A stretch of DNA of 64,000 nt, from positions 51,959 to 115,958 of the forward strand of contig NW_026516794.1 of NCBI RefSeq assembly GCF_025766255.1, given 5' to 3'. Numbering within the stretch: the stretch's first letter is position 1; every line of letters begins with the position of its first letter. Source of the stretch: Zychaea mexicana (taxonomy: Eukaryota; Mucoromycota; Mucoromycetes; Mucorales; Lichtheimiaceae). Below are positions 32,515 through 45,850 of the stretch, piece by piece. The notes under the pieces are model-generated. The model was not told the origin of the DNA and ran no database searches. It saw nothing but the letters and a program-made list of their open reading frames with translations. The position numbers and the translations under genes were made by a program.

Positions 32515-33028
32515 TACGCCGCCGCCACCCACGCGAAGCGCTCTATCCATTCATCTTCTGACTAGTGTACGCACCTGCTTTATATACGTTAGTATTCAAC
32601 CACACAAAATTTATGCAATATAAGAAATTCTTTTTTTCGAAATAGCTGCTGTGATATAAGCTGAGATCGTATCATGACTTCACTTGTACAAAGTCATTAG
32701 CCAATGCAGTACTCGATATTTGGATTAATGGAAAATAAGCTCACAGCATGTACACGCCACCTTTTCCGTTATGAATCTCTTCTGAGGCCTGAAATTTAGC
32801 CATATATATTTCTATAACTTACAAATAAAAAAACAGACGTCATTTTTCGCCATAGCTCAATATAAAAAGCATCAATGTTAATTCTAGCAAATATAAAAGA
32901 AGTTTTGTAGTATTGTATAAAAACGTATAAAAAGCTTAAGTGGAGGTAATAGTGATAACTTGATGTAGGTGTTGATTTATAAGATATGATGTAGTAAAAG
33001 GAGAACAGTGCTGTCGACTAATTTCATC
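32515..33028. other. Non-coding spacer
   Basis: Between hAT-2 and the KDZ gene 3' end. No gene recognised. Confidence 0.4.
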
Positions 33029-36000
33029 CTAAAAAAGAGTAAACTCTTCTTCTTCTTCGTGTTCTTCGCCATTGTCATTGACAGCGAGCTCGATCTCTTC
33101 GTATGATGGTGGGATAAAATGGAGCTCTTCATCATAGTCCTCATCCAATACATTTTCATCCTGAGTATCAGGTGTTGTATTGGACGAGCTGGCATCATTG
33201 GCATCAAAAAGATCACGCAAAAGATGCTGTTTGCGAGCTGCTTTTTCGATCGCTTCATAGAAGTGGAGCTGCCATTTCAAAATCACTTTGCAGCCCAAAC
33301 GACCATTGGAATCATCCATCATTCTTTTAAACGTGGAAACCTTTGCAGTAATGTATGCAACAAGTCGTCTTGCCTCAGCCTAGTTGTAAAACAAAAAGTA
33401 ATATTAAAACGGATACCTACCTAGTGATCGAATTACTAGGATGCCTTACTTCAAGCATAGACAGTTCTTCCTCTGCACGTTTCTTGTTATGGTACTCTCA
33501 AAGTACCAGGAAAGGAACATCCGAGCCTTCTTCTTGCCAAAACGTATTCCGCAAGTTGATCAGAACATCGTATGTTTGAACAAATGTGGGGACGAGCGGT
33601 TCGATTTCTCCTTCATTGATCAGAAGGGAAAGTTCGTTTAAATTTTTTATCAGAGGTAACACTTTTTTCTTGATATTTTTAATTGCGTCCTCGAGCTTTT
33701 CAGCAAGTTTGTGCCCTATAAATACCTTATATTATTACGAGGTTCATCGCCGACGTTTACTTTATCATTTGCAGCGAGTCCCCGACATTTTTTTGGCAGG
33801 TTACATTGTTTGAGACGACAATTGATATCTCTAAGCTAAGTATCATAACAATACTACTCTGAACTACATGTTTATTAGCTATACATATGTAGCAAACATC
33901 ATATAGAAGCAATAGCAAGCTATAAGATCCGAAAGATAGCCATGATATGTTAAAAAACCCGAAAAAAAGCAGCAAAATGTAACGCCTTAACGACCTATTA
34001 CACACCCTATGATCGCACATTCCCATAGCCTCACAAAAATCCCGTTCCTTCATATACGTTTACTCAAATGGTGCACTTAACAGCATTATACATCAGATAA
34101 CAATGGCAATGATAGGGTTTGAAAACAAAGGAGTACTTACTGCTGATGTAGGAATCTGCTGCAAATGAAAAGATTTTCTACAATAGGATATAAACCGAAA
34201 CGCTTACCTTTCTTCCCGTTTCTGTGCAACTGCGTCTGCAAAAGCGCACGACCAGCCACAAGGGAATGCAGTTTCAGCCTGTTTATTTTGTAGTCATTTG
34301 ACCACTTCAACTTCATGGCTTTTTTGAATGGCACATCGTTTTCCTTCCATCGTTCTCCAACTGTGAGAATGTTCATCTCTACGAGTTGGGGTTCCCAGTG
34401 TGTCACATTAGCTTCGGCGATTCGTCTGGTGATTCTGCCCTTATATGCACTGAAAAAGAATAGAACATGATTATGTTGATAAGAGCAATTAGACCAAAGT
34501 GATCAAAGCCGGAGCTAATAGAAGAATGCGCAGTGTCCCTTCATACTAGGATCTGTCTTCTGTAAGACTATCCATCCAATCACATCATCATTATAATAAC
34601 TTACCCAGCATCAATGGCATATAGAACCATGAGCTCCTCGATGTACTTGACCTTGTAAGCATCTGGGCTCACTTGGTCAGCAGGCTTCAGCTTTTGTTGG
34701 ATGATGTGACAGTACAACTGCCATTGCTGTTTCAGCTGTTCATCAGTCAGCCAAGGACAGTCCGTACTCAGAAATTTACCAGCTTTTTCTTGCACGGAAA
34801 TTGCCTGCTTTTTGCGTTGCTCAAGTAGTTGCGCTATAGATCAATCAGTACTTCCGATGAGGAGATGTCTATCATGACAATATACTTTAATTAGAAATTT
34901 TTACACTTATGCAAGGATTGAAGGTGCTCGTTCTTGAAATTCTGTATCGCTTGAATCAACGTGAGCATCCTTCGTTTTGCACACATATTTCTGGTGATCG
35001 TAGCGAATCCAGATAGATACGACCAGAGTCGTTCCATTCCTTCACCGTCTGTCAGGCCAAACCCTTCAATCAATCTAGGATTGTATTGCACCTGACAGTC
35101 CATAGAATGGGCATAGGCATGGAAGACGCCAACAGCAACATTCCCCACCCAATCCGGAAAGTTCTCCTAGAATAATATCATTGACAGTTATGAGAAGGCT
35201 CATTACAGATACATTATACTGGCACAAGTTGGTCGGTAGATATCTCGAAACAAAGCGTATCTATTTTTTCGTGGTCTTACTTTAATTGCCGGCTCAAAAT
35301 GGCAACCAATGTCATACATAATTTTGAGAACTTTGGTGCCATGTTTTTTCATGAGCACATCTATAACAGACAGGGGGTACTTGTGCCTTTAAACATTTGA
35401 ATGTATAAGATGATGATTGCGATACATTTTTCAAGGATACTATCACCGGTTATAAACTTACTTTTCGCCAGACTGAACAATGTTGGTGAACTCCAATGGC
35501 AGATTGTGACGACATACGCACCCAAGCACTCCGGACTCGTAGCACTGTCGTATTGCTTGGGATACGTATGACTCATCTGCATTTCGAAACTTGGAGTCAC
35601 ACTTATGATCTTTCGAAGATGCGTCGTTGGCTTTGGCGTAAGTGCTGTGCTTGGCATCTGCACAAAAAAAACTTGAGCCATGCAACTTGCAATCATCACT
35701 GTTTGCCATCCGTCTACGCAGTTATAAGTTTCCATCTAGCGCGATGATCATCCCATCCTTGATAATGCAAGTAACAAGAAAGTTAGTCTCATATCCAATT
35801 CAACAGGCCAGTATGTTTGCTTAAATATGACTTCTATTATAATTATGTAATGTATAAAATCGCAGATGGTATAGCCGACCTTGGGACATGCCGGGCAAGC
35901 GTCATCATTGTAAGCCTAGATGGTGTGCTGGTGCTCTGCAATGGATAACTCCTCTGCTTTTGTGAGCACCTCGAGATATGCAAAAAAAGCATTTGCAAAA

Positions 36001-36894
36001 GTGATTCGAAGTCGTTCGACTTTCTACCAGAGCCAAGATTACGAATAGGTGAAGCATGAGCTTATTGTCTTATTTCATGGTCCCTTTTGAATTAATGAAG
36101 AAAAGAAGCACATGTACCTCGTACATGTGCAATTTAGCGCATGCTTTGGCGAATGCTTGGTTTGCAAGATGGCCTGTCATAAACAACTTCTTATAAAATT
36201 CGAGGAGCTTTATGCGGTATGCCGTCTGCAGGAACATTGGTGATGCGGGAAACATATGGTGTCTCATAAGCGTAACTGCTTGGGGCTTGTCGCATCGACA
36301 CAACGTAACCTTAACTTTTTTGATACCTTAAAAGGTAATGAGAAAATAGTTAATGAAGGGAATGATGAGAAGTCGACAATCTTATGCATTTGCTATAATA
36401 ATTTTAAAGTTCTAGATCATAGTACCAGTAAGATAGACACAAAGAACTTCTCTCTGGTATTTTTCTTTCTCGCATTGGCACAGGGCATGGTCTGGCTCTT
36501 CTGCTACGGAACTTGGGGGACTGCCACTACCATAGCACTTAATATACTCATTTGCTAATGGTTCGAGGACATTTTCCCAGTTTTTTTCAAGCTTCTCTAG
36601 CTTTTCTTTATGCGAGTGCGATACGCATTCCACTTCATCCAAATCTTGCCCATCCACTTCGACATCATAACTTTAATCGTCCATATCATCTGAAAAAACA
36701 TCAAACGCAGATGATCGTTGTCGTTTGTTTTGGCGGTGATCGACAGAGTCATCTGATCCAACCAAGTGCTTAGTGCACACCATCTTTTCAATGTAGCGTG
36801 TACGTCCCAGTTTGTCAGTAGTTGGCACAACAACAGCAGTATACTGTTCTGGATGGCGCTCCCAATCTGGCAAAGGACGTCTTCTTTGTGACAT
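33029..36894 (-). CDS. KDZ (Kyakuja-Dileera-Zisupton) transposase, multi-exon, lightly decayed
   Basis: Starts MSQRRRPLPDWERHPEQYTA. A Cys cluster (CSHSH absent of pairs upstream, then VTLCRCDKPQAVTLMRHHMF) is the CxC region. Then CPACPK, IIALDGNL (first Asp), LGCVCRHNLPLEFTNIV, YDIGCHFEPAIK, FHAYAHSMDCQVQYNPR and GFGLTDGEGMERLWSYL (the family's GLTDGE-x-x-E signature). Helical segments follow to an acidic end (EEHEEEEEFTLF). At least eight exons are needed; donors such as GTAAGT at about 35455 fit. Stops at 36673 (TAA), two TAGs near 35.92-36.03 kb and TAA in the LDGNL exon all fit Gln. The gene is otherwise continuous and recent-looking. Confidence 0.8.
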
Positions 36895-37179
36895 TAAGGA
36901 TGAAGAGGATAGAAAGTTTTGGGGGAGGAGAAGAAAAAAAAGAACAAAGTTTAAATTCTTTAGATGACTAGACTTATCCGATCTATAAGCCCAGCCACAC
37001 AGATAACATTTCGTACAATACAATACTTCCGTTTACAAGACAATTTTTTTTATGAATTGCCTCCACAATTGCTGCCTTCATCAACTGATCGAGTCATCAC
37101 AATCTCATTAGTTTTTACCACTGAAATCGTATATTCATCAAGTATTTTACACTACTCAATCTTCACAATATAGTAAGGA

Positions 37180-38220
37180 AATGAATAAGAAGCTTTGCGA
37201 TTTTCGCTGAAGATACAATAACAAAGCAGTTCCTGGTGTTGTCTTTTATAATTGGGAGTCAGTAGATGATTATAGAAAGGAATGTTGTTATGAGCTTAAG
37301 ATTGATCTGTAGTTAGAGGACGAATTAAAGATGTTTGCAATTACAGTATATGGGAAGTATGAAGAAGCTGCACCTCACTGTTGTCAAGCTCGGATAAGTT
37401 TACTATACTATAATGGTTTTGAATCACTCGATAATTCATGTTGTTAAATCCTTCACCCGTATTATTTCTTTTTCACTTCTTTTTTCTCTGATAGATAACA
37501 TATAACTAAGTGCTGATAAGTGTCATAGATCTCCCATAGATTGCCCTTTTACATAGTTGTTGTAGCAGTGAGCTCGACAAGTTATTTTTTGATAATCTAT
37601 AATATGATTACATTGTCGATTTTTTATTACTTGCTCGGTATGTTATGCTTGTCAACAGTGGATTAAAGGAAGCAATTGGTTCCCAGTCAAATGATTATAT
37701 GAATTTTGAAGGCGTTTTCGTGAAAAGCGAATTAGTGCTGTTCCCTCTTGAGGCCCTTCCCACAAGTCGCAGATTGGACTGAAATTTATAGCTTATATAG
37801 CTTTCGAACTCGTAGAAGTGATAAAGTCAAAAACACTTTTGCCCATCCAGCGTTTTATGTTTTTGTTTACATCGTCGTCGACCGTATCAAACAAGAAGTA
37901 CTCTATGCAGTGGATTAACGGTTTTTTGACCTTTCATTTATATATATAAATTAATATACTATACCTCTACATCCGTTAACGTCTACTCACTATAAAAAAT
38001 AATAAGAAGTATAACATGGAACTGCTATGTTTACTTTCAGGGATTGAAATTAATTGTAGATGATTACCCTCATGTGCTGCAGCTATAAAATCCTCGCATT
38101 GACCTTCATGAAAAAACATGCTTGTTTATTGACAATAAATAAATACAAGGGAAAATATACGTTTTAGACAGAAACTGTGTAGTGTACAGAGCTTACGCTT
38201 TCTTTGTACTTAATGAATAA
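37180..38220 (+). pseudogene. Decayed coding fragments, family unknown
   Basis: One frame from about 37213 gives AVPGVVFYNWESVDDYRKEC, then LEDELKMFAITVYGKYEEAA, broken only by a TAG after KIDL. Further fragments are YMNFEGVFVKSELVLFPLEA near 37.7 kb and GLKLIVDDYPHVLQL, then CLFIDNK and VLDRNCVVYRAYAFFVLNE, near 38.05-38.2 kb, with TAA codons in Gln-like positions. These may be exons of one dead gene. I do not recognise the protein, and chance in AT-rich DNA cannot be excluded. Confidence 0.3.
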
Positions 38221-40043
38221 TCACTTCACATAAACGACACAATTAAAGCAAAATCCTTGTATATACATTATCGATGCTGTTCTCCTAATTGCAATTTTTT
38301 TAACAATAAAAATATCGAAAGCTAGTAGCTTGTTACTAAACTACATATTAAACGCTAGATTCATTTTGAAGGAAGAGAAACATGATGGGAAGAAAGAGGA
38401 GGATTATGAGGAGCTTCAACATCCATGCTGCTTAAAATACTATATCATCATTGTGTCCTAACGGAAATGCAGTATATGTCAATATGTGGAGCTAACATAC
38501 ATACGTTTGAGTAAAGAGCTAGTGTTGATCTATATGGCATTCTTGCCAGTATTGGATAACCCGATGTTTGCATACTCAACTAATGGGAGCCGATTCTGCG
38601 TCCTGGACAGCTACACCAAATCCTTCTAGGAGGTTAATTATAACTGCTGCATTCAGCAATAGACAAGAAGTAATATACCTGCTTCAAGCACTTATTTTTT
38701 GGGTAGCTTATATTTCATGAGCCTTAGTTCCTCTCTGCATTGCTTATATCTACTGTCTTTCTTTCAACGCGACTGTTGTTACCTCGAAAACACAAGGAGC
38801 AGTTTTATGTAAATGTATGTCAGCCTCACTCATATTGTGCAGCTGCTTATAGCTGTTAGGTCTGAGCTATGCTTTTACTGGTCTACTCCATAGAAATCAC
38901 TAAAACTGCGTAGAACTTACAGCTGCAAACTCTTCTTTTTCTCTTTCGCTTACTGTATATATTTCATATCCAATATCTGTGTAGAGCGCTGAAAGCGTTG
39001 TTTTCTTTCTGTCATCTAAACAATAAATGTTCCTATATTGTTGACTACATCAAAGTTTTGATATTACTCGCGAATCATTGAGATAAAGGGAAGCTTTGTT
39101 AATGGAGAAAGCAAAAGGGGATAAGAGATAAGTATCTTTGAGACTGTGTTATATTCCTTGAGTAAAACAATAAAACAAAACTTTCTCAAATTTTTAGCTA
39201 GTAGGGCAATGACATCGATGAAAGCAGATGATGAGTGAGCTATATATAGAAATGACAAATCAAGGACGTATTAAGACTCTTCTTCAGTCGATATGTTAAT
39301 CAGAAGCCGTCGTAAGCCATTATGGTAATATTTATGCTACCTGTCGATAGGGGCATCGTCCTGTCTATATAATACAAGTCGGCGTTTTCTATAATGAATA
39401 GCTTTTTCCATTCATTATGCAGTGTTTAGCCGATAGCCGTGTAAATACCAGTATGAGTCATTCATGTTTAAATCAAGCATATTATAGTTGATGTATAGCC
39501 AGTGTATAAATGTGGTTTACTACACTCATCACAACACTCTCCATCTCCGTGATCCTAGGAATATATATGGTTACCAAATCTTATTAGTTCCTCTGTGATG
39601 GAGTATTGTTGTATATCAGAAGTATAATTATATCTGCAGATAACATACCTTAGAGCTTTACTGCAACATCTGTTGTATCCACTGATTGAATCTGTGCAAA
39701 GGAGTTCAATTGACAAAAATAATAGTTTTAAGTCTGGGGTGAAATATTCACGGTGATGAACATCTATTTTCCTCTCAAGATTAGAGAACATATAACCATG
39801 TAGATCAACGTAATATCTAGAAGGATCCTCTCATAAACAAGAGAAATAAACCTTTTATTATCCACTCTCACATACCTTCCTTTATTCTATATAACATATT
39901 TGCATATAAAGCAGCATCATCTAATAATCAATACTAATAATAACTACAATAATGTCCTTGTTGTTTCTATTGCGAACTCCACTATGATAGTAAGTGGAAG
40001 AGCCGGTATTTATATAGTTCTTAGTAAAAACGACGCGTTCTTA
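38221..40043. other. Gene-poor AT-rich region
   Basis: A frame near 38.4-38.65 kb (EELQHPCCLKYYIIIVS, then LIYMAFLPVLDNPMFAYSTN) is open apart from two stops but is not recognisable. Otherwise nothing supported. Confidence 0.35.
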
Positions 40044-40470
40044 TTATAAACGACGCACGAGTTTTTGTTTTATTGTGCACAATGAGCATACTGTCTTAAC
40101 TAAAAGCATTATTGCCACAGTAAACTCAGGGACGATATCATCTTCAAATATTCTCTTTAGACGAAATGTCTCGAGCAATCTCTGCAAATTAACCTGCAAA
40201 TCTGCTCTGATTTTGTCCAGCGGCGAGTTTTCAGCAATCTCCATGCCGCGTTGTCGCCGATTCTTAAGATTCTGGTGCCGGCAGTACCGAGTGCGGTTTC
40301 GTGCGTAATCAACTCGGCGCAGGTTTCGCCGGTTTGGATGCTCTTGCTTGGGGCCTCATACATACTGCACACCATGACCTCTTTCGTGAAAATCGGGGTC
40401 GTGAACCAGGCGTATATGTCTGTTGAGAGACGATTTTTGGCCATATGCCTTGCTACGGGTATTGCAACTT
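40044..40470 (-). pseudogene. Unrecognised coding fragment
   Basis: The minus strand reads MAKNRLSTDIYAWFTTPIFT, then TGETCAELITHETALGTAGT and LRIGDNAAW. After a one-base frame change it continues MEIAENSPLDKIRADLQVNL, then RLLETFRLKRIFEDDIVPEF. Both parts have protein-like composition and join naturally, so one frameshift probably splits a single gene. No family recognised. Confidence 0.35.
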
Positions 40471-43122
40471 ATTGAATTTAATGAGCAAGCTTTCCCAAAA
40501 ATCAAGGATATTTTATAAGAGATATTTACATGTAGTTTTGCTTGATGCCATGTTGGACAATAGTATTGAAATGAAAATATCTATTTTTATTAAGCCACCA
40601 AAGCTTTTACAAGGAAAATCGATCAATCACTATGAGTCATGTAACTCAGAATAGGCACAAAATAGAGAAATGTAAGAAAATAGCGGATTCCAAAATGCCT
40701 GGACTACGAAAAAAACATTTTTAGTAAACAAATCAGGCGGGCCTGCCTTATATCGATCCTTTTACTGCCACTACTATTGTACCTTTTTCCCAATGTCCTT
40801 ATTTATTGACCACACAATCCGAGTTTTCCGCAAGCAAGTTACCGAGCAGCCTCAACCATACTCCACAGTTTGTCCTGTTAAGTTTGAGATGGCGCGTACG
40901 CAATTTCAGAAGTGGATAGAAGATGAAGAGAAGCGAATGGCGTGCAAGTTTGTTAGCAAGACCAGTGGAATCTACAGCAGTGAGACTGGTCGTAATGCTT
41001 AATTTATTGCTACATTTGGTCCATACGATGCCCCACGTCAAGGAACACAAGTGGCTTCGTCGAACGAACAGGGAAGGGCCCCTAAGAGAGGTCGTCCGGC
41101 AACGATTTCCTTCAACCAGGTATCTCATGTTGCCTATAGTTAGCAGTAAGATTTGTCATAATCATCACTATTAAGCACATAGTGTATTATAGCATTTCGT
41201 TTGCCATCGTGCAGGTGCCCCTCTTACCAACCCTGCGGGGAACAGAGATGGTCGCCTTCCCTGTGGCTGTACAGCCAGTATAAAAGTTCGATCTATGAGT
41301 AAAGCTCCGGATATGGTTACGATCAATTACTTCTGGAAGCACCAAGGGCATCAGCCAAACAGTATTGATGATATGCGCACTGCCCCTATATCAAGGGAAA
41401 CCAAAGCGCTGATTGAGCGGTTGGTAGAACAGGATTTGACGTGGACTAACATCAAGAGTATGATTCATCTTGATAAGAACCGTTTAGGTCAGATTCTCTC
41501 TAGGGATTTAACAACATTCCTCATTTGCTGCGCCTTTCATATCAAGAAGTTTATTATGCGATGACCAATGTTATGAAGAGGCGGTCATATCTCTCCCCCA
41601 TGTTTGAGGATAGCCTTCTTCTCTGGGGCAGCAAGATCGAGGAAGAAAATGGCCATTGGATATCCAAGAACTTGTCTACCTACCAAGATGGCATGTTTCT
41701 GCTCGCTTTTATGTCTAATTAGCAATTGACGGTAAGAAACAGGAACATGATAATTCGACGAGTCGATACAGAATGAAGCTCTTTATTGATATGGTATCCG
41801 CTTCCTTGTTTTTTTTATGCTATTTTATTTAGGAGCTTAACATCAATGGCGGTACTGTTTGCCTCGATTCGACTCATGGCACATGTATAGATGGTGTATA
41901 ATCGCAGTGCTACCTGTATACACTTGTTGCTCGCTGCCAGGAGACAGGAAAAGGTGCCCCACTTTGCTGGATGTTGACGAACTCGGACTCGCAGTACCCT
42001 GTCGAATTCTGGCTCAAATGGCTGAAGCAAGACGTACATTATCAGCCACGGTGCATTATGATCGATAACTCGGATACCGAAATGGCTGGCATCCTGTCTG
42101 CTTATGGTGACGACGTGCAAGTACTGATTTGCCATTGGCATATCAAACGTGCTTGGCGTAAAAATGTTGCGAAGAAGGTGTTTGTTCGTCCAGGTGATTT
42201 AACACACTCGCGTGAGGTGAAGATGATGCAGGATGAAGCCTTCAACAGGTTGGATGATATGCTACGAGCTTCCACTGAAGAGGGATTTGAGCTGGCGTAC
42301 GACGAGCTGCAGTTATTCTGTATGGAATACGAAGAGGATTGGGATATGGCTGCTCTTCAGGTTTATTTTGACCAAGAGTATTTACCTAAGAAAGAAAAAT
42401 GGAGTAATGCGTAGCGTCAGGTAGGTGTTCAAGCACTGATCCAAGTAAGTAGAATTTGTAGTGATATTTAAAGTGTTTATTATATTTTTTATCAGTTTCA
42501 AGGTCATATGAACACAAACAATTACGTTGAATCATGGCATTGTACCCTGAAAGAAGCTTACCTTGGAAAACTTAAACGTCACGTGCGGATGTCCTCGTGT
42601 ACATCCTTTGGGATAATGCATTCCCGGATGTGATGGCATCCCATGTACAAGCACAGCTCCAGTTCTAAGCAATAGTCAGCAATCAAGGTGAATTGGCGCG
42701 TTACGATGCTGCAGCTGCAATTCCAGGTAAGTTTTGGTAATTAGGATAGTATAAGTACATGTACATAGACATATATTTAGATATATAGATTGTATTTTTA
42801 ATGAATAAAGAATATATTTTATTCTTCAAATTGCATACTGTCTGGGAATGTCGTAGATACTGTTGCATTTGATTATGTAGATTGGCAGGATGGTGGCCAT
42901 GTTAGGGTTAGATTTTTACAAATCCGGAAAACGACTCGTATATAGGTTGCTCTCATTTCGCTCCGAACAGAGAACCCAAAATAGTTTTGCAAGAATTCAA
43001 AGTCCTCTCTACTTGGATCGAACATAAAGGCGCACCGCGCCGAGAAACTTCCTTTTCTGTACATACCCCGAGGTGTTGCATGAATAACAACGCGATTGCC
43101 ATAAGAAACTTTGTACCCGACT

Positions 43123-43144
43123 GTATATATATATATATATATAT
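43123..43144. repeat. (TA)n microsatellite
   Basis: TA repeats inside the Harbinger element, between its left end and the Myb-like gene. Confidence 0.85.
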
Positions 43145-43270
43145 ACGCTGTGAATATAGTAGAAGCTAATAAATAAATTTCTATAATTCACTTCATCCAT
43201 TGCCTCTCTATTTTTTCTAATACCTATTATACCAAACAACAGCAACAACCACAACAACTTTCAAATCTTG

Positions 43271-44146
43271 ATGTGGACACCCGCCAGTTCATCATCAGAT
43301 CCTCAGTAACAGCAGCAGACACAGCAACGGCAAGATTCAGAAGCACCGATGCAAGCACAAGAATCCTAGGTTCAAGATGCATTGCCTGCATCAGCGGCCA
43401 TTGATGGTGATGACAATGATGGCAGCAACGACATGACATCAACTCCACCTGGTTCGCAGACACCTGTTCGTACTTCTACACGACGCCATACATGGGACGA
43501 GGCTCACATCGACGCTCTCATTACTGCTGTTGGAACTAGATACGATAGACTGAAGACTGTCATTAAAACGCAAGCCAAAGGCCGCATCTAGAACGAAATA
43601 CTTTCTGAATATGTTGCAGCTGATTTGTTGGGTCGAAGTAAAGAAGCATTGCAGAAGAAATGGCAAGATCTGGTCGATGAATATCGTGATGTTAGGGCTA
43701 TAATTCGCAACAGTGGTAAGAACGGCCCTTCAGGTCAGGAGCGATGGTGCTACTACGACGCTGTAGACAGAATTGTGGGAACTGATACTGCAATTGTACC
43801 TCCTGCCACGATGGATTCCCTCGATGGCCTCGTTGTCAATAGCACCCAATGAGAAAGGGATAACGATAACGATGTCAGCGAGCGGCCCACACAGCGACGA
43901 CGAACAGCGGCCTTTCAAGAGCTTGTCCTTGAGAATGCCAATCGGCAAACCGATCGCCTCATTGCCAGCATCAGCGAGGCATTCCAGTGGTTTGAGGAAG
44001 CAGAAGACCGGCGTTCGCGAGAGGCGCAGGAAGCAGAAGACCGCCGGCATGATATGTACTTGCAGACACTAAGAGATTTGTTTGGTAGCCCTACAAACAC
44101 AAATAGAAGTGGAGAGCCTAGTATTAATAATGAAGAAGAACAATAA
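43271..44146 (+). CDS. Harbinger Myb/SANT-like DNA-binding protein, with stops
   Basis: ATG at 43271 (MWTPASSSSDPQ) to TAA at 44144, one frame throughout. The Myb/SANT-like domain is TWDEAHIDALITAVGTRYDR, then DLLGRSKEALQKKWQDLVDE and ERWCYYDAVDRIVG. In the superfamily this protein binds the transposon ends and brings in the transposase. The C-terminus is an Arg/Glu-rich coiled helix (FQWFEEAEDRRSREAQEAED). Four in-frame stops occur: TAA after SDPQ, TAG after AQES, TAG after KGRI (Trp-like, RIWNEIL) and TGA at 43850. All are single transitions from Gln, Gln, Trp and Arg. Confidence 0.8.
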
Positions 44147-44414
44147 ATTTTCTCATATTATAATATGGCATTTATTCAGAATTGTTAAAAGTGTATCTAG
44201 AATACCCTGTGTGATGACTAATATCTTCTAATATAGCACTTTACTGCACTTTACAGAATGTGAAGAAGAAAACTAGTCATGCCATTACAGACAATAACTG
44301 CTACGAAAAGATGCCCAATTATTTTATACGCGAACTTTTAGTACCAAGCAGCACTTCACGTCAATATCTAAAAGATATAGAGCGATTACTGGAGCAATGT
44401 ATAAGGTATCACGT

Positions 44415-45850
44415 TTATTGATTTGAGGACAATGATTCTTTAAGCATATCGCGTTTCTGACGCCCTTGTGCAAACAACCTTGTACTGTCTTCTCTTGCAC
44501 TAGACTGTCTATCAGTATCTATTATTGATATACGTCCGGTTTGTTCATCCTCTTCTGTGTTCAATGGAAACAGTTCGTCAGAGTGCAGATCGAGCTGCTC
44601 GATACAGATATCTTGGAGTATGCAACAGGCATAAATCACCAGCGTCAGGTTTGTATGATCCATGAGGTACATGTAATGTCGCATGAACCTCCACTAGGAA
44701 ACAAGACGACCGAATGCTCGCTCAATAGCCATTCGCATTGAAGAATGGACTTTGTTGAATCGCTTTTCCGCTGGATCAGTTGATGAGCTAGGATACGGCG
44801 TTATGATTGCTTGCCGCAGAGGAAAAGCAGAATCTATGAATAGGTTCAAATGCAGAATATAAGCAAAGCTGTAGAACATCAAAAGTACAGGACTACTAAC
44901 CAGCAAGAATGTATGTTCCATTAGGACACCATTGTTCAGGATCACTCAGCAGTCTGGTATTGAGCGCACTGTTATTAAAGGCGGGCGTCGTGAGTTCACC
45001 GTAGTGAACATATATTTGTGATGCAGTTGCAGTCAGCAACGTGTACGTTAAAGACATTAATATATCTCTTGTAGATTACTGTACCTGATTGACCCACGTT
45101 ACTAAAAGTAAAGCGCCCATCTGCAGCACACACAGCAAGCAAGTTTATCGAGTGATGCAGTTTGCAGTCAAAGTACCGTTGACCTTGCTTCATTGGTTTG
45201 TGGATCACCACGAGCTTGCCATCCATAGCTCCAATCGCCCCTTGCAGCCTTGCTGAGGCATCTCGAGAGGTAGGTAAATCGGAGGGCAAAGAAAAGGCGT
45301 TGGAAGCTTCACGGGCTTCTTCCGGAGAGCGTGGCCACTTGATCTTGGAGCCATGGATGTCGCAAATAGCTTTTATGAATCGCACAGTAAAGTTGTGGTA
45401 CAATCCTTGAGAAAAGCCAAATTGCGTCTCAAAGACTCTGTATCCAATGTGAGTATTTGCAAAACGCCATAGTACGCAGCAGACTTGAATATAAGCTAGT
45501 GTCATTCTTGATGACTCTGACACAAATTCCTGATGCACAGACAAAGTATTGACAAGCCATTCCAATGTGGATTTGCGCATGCGGTAATGATATTTATAGC
45601 TGCCAGGACCGTCGTCATCGCGAAGATTCGAGTGGGTCAATGTCCAATATTCCGTGCTGTGAATTCTTGGGATCTTGGCTGCTCGAAAATGATGCGGCGA
45701 ACCAGCGTAAGCTGCGACGATGTTCGCATTGACCGAAGGAAGCATTTCTATGGCGGGTGCTACAAGTTGCGTCAAGAGCTTGATGAATGCTGCTCGACGA
45801 CGTCTTTTTTCTTCAAGATGATTGTGCGTTGGGCAGCGAATGATGGCTGA
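44415..45850 (-). CDS. Harbinger transposase (DDE_Tnp_4), one stop
   Basis: Spliced from three or more exons. The N-terminal region has TLAYIQVCCVLWRFANTHIG and RFIKAICDIHG. The catalytic residues are in LQGAIGAMDGKLVVIH (first Asp), DSAFPLRQAIITPYP (second Asp) and MRMAIERAFGRL (Glu). Introns lie between VGQSGT and VHYGELTTPAFNNSA (about 44996-45090) and after NGTYILAG (44.83-44.90 kb). One TAG (GRLVS-stop-WRFMRHYM) breaks the last exon. The start is uncertain: the frame is open up to about 45850 and ATG is not obvious; the C-terminal end is 44415. Confidence 0.85.
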
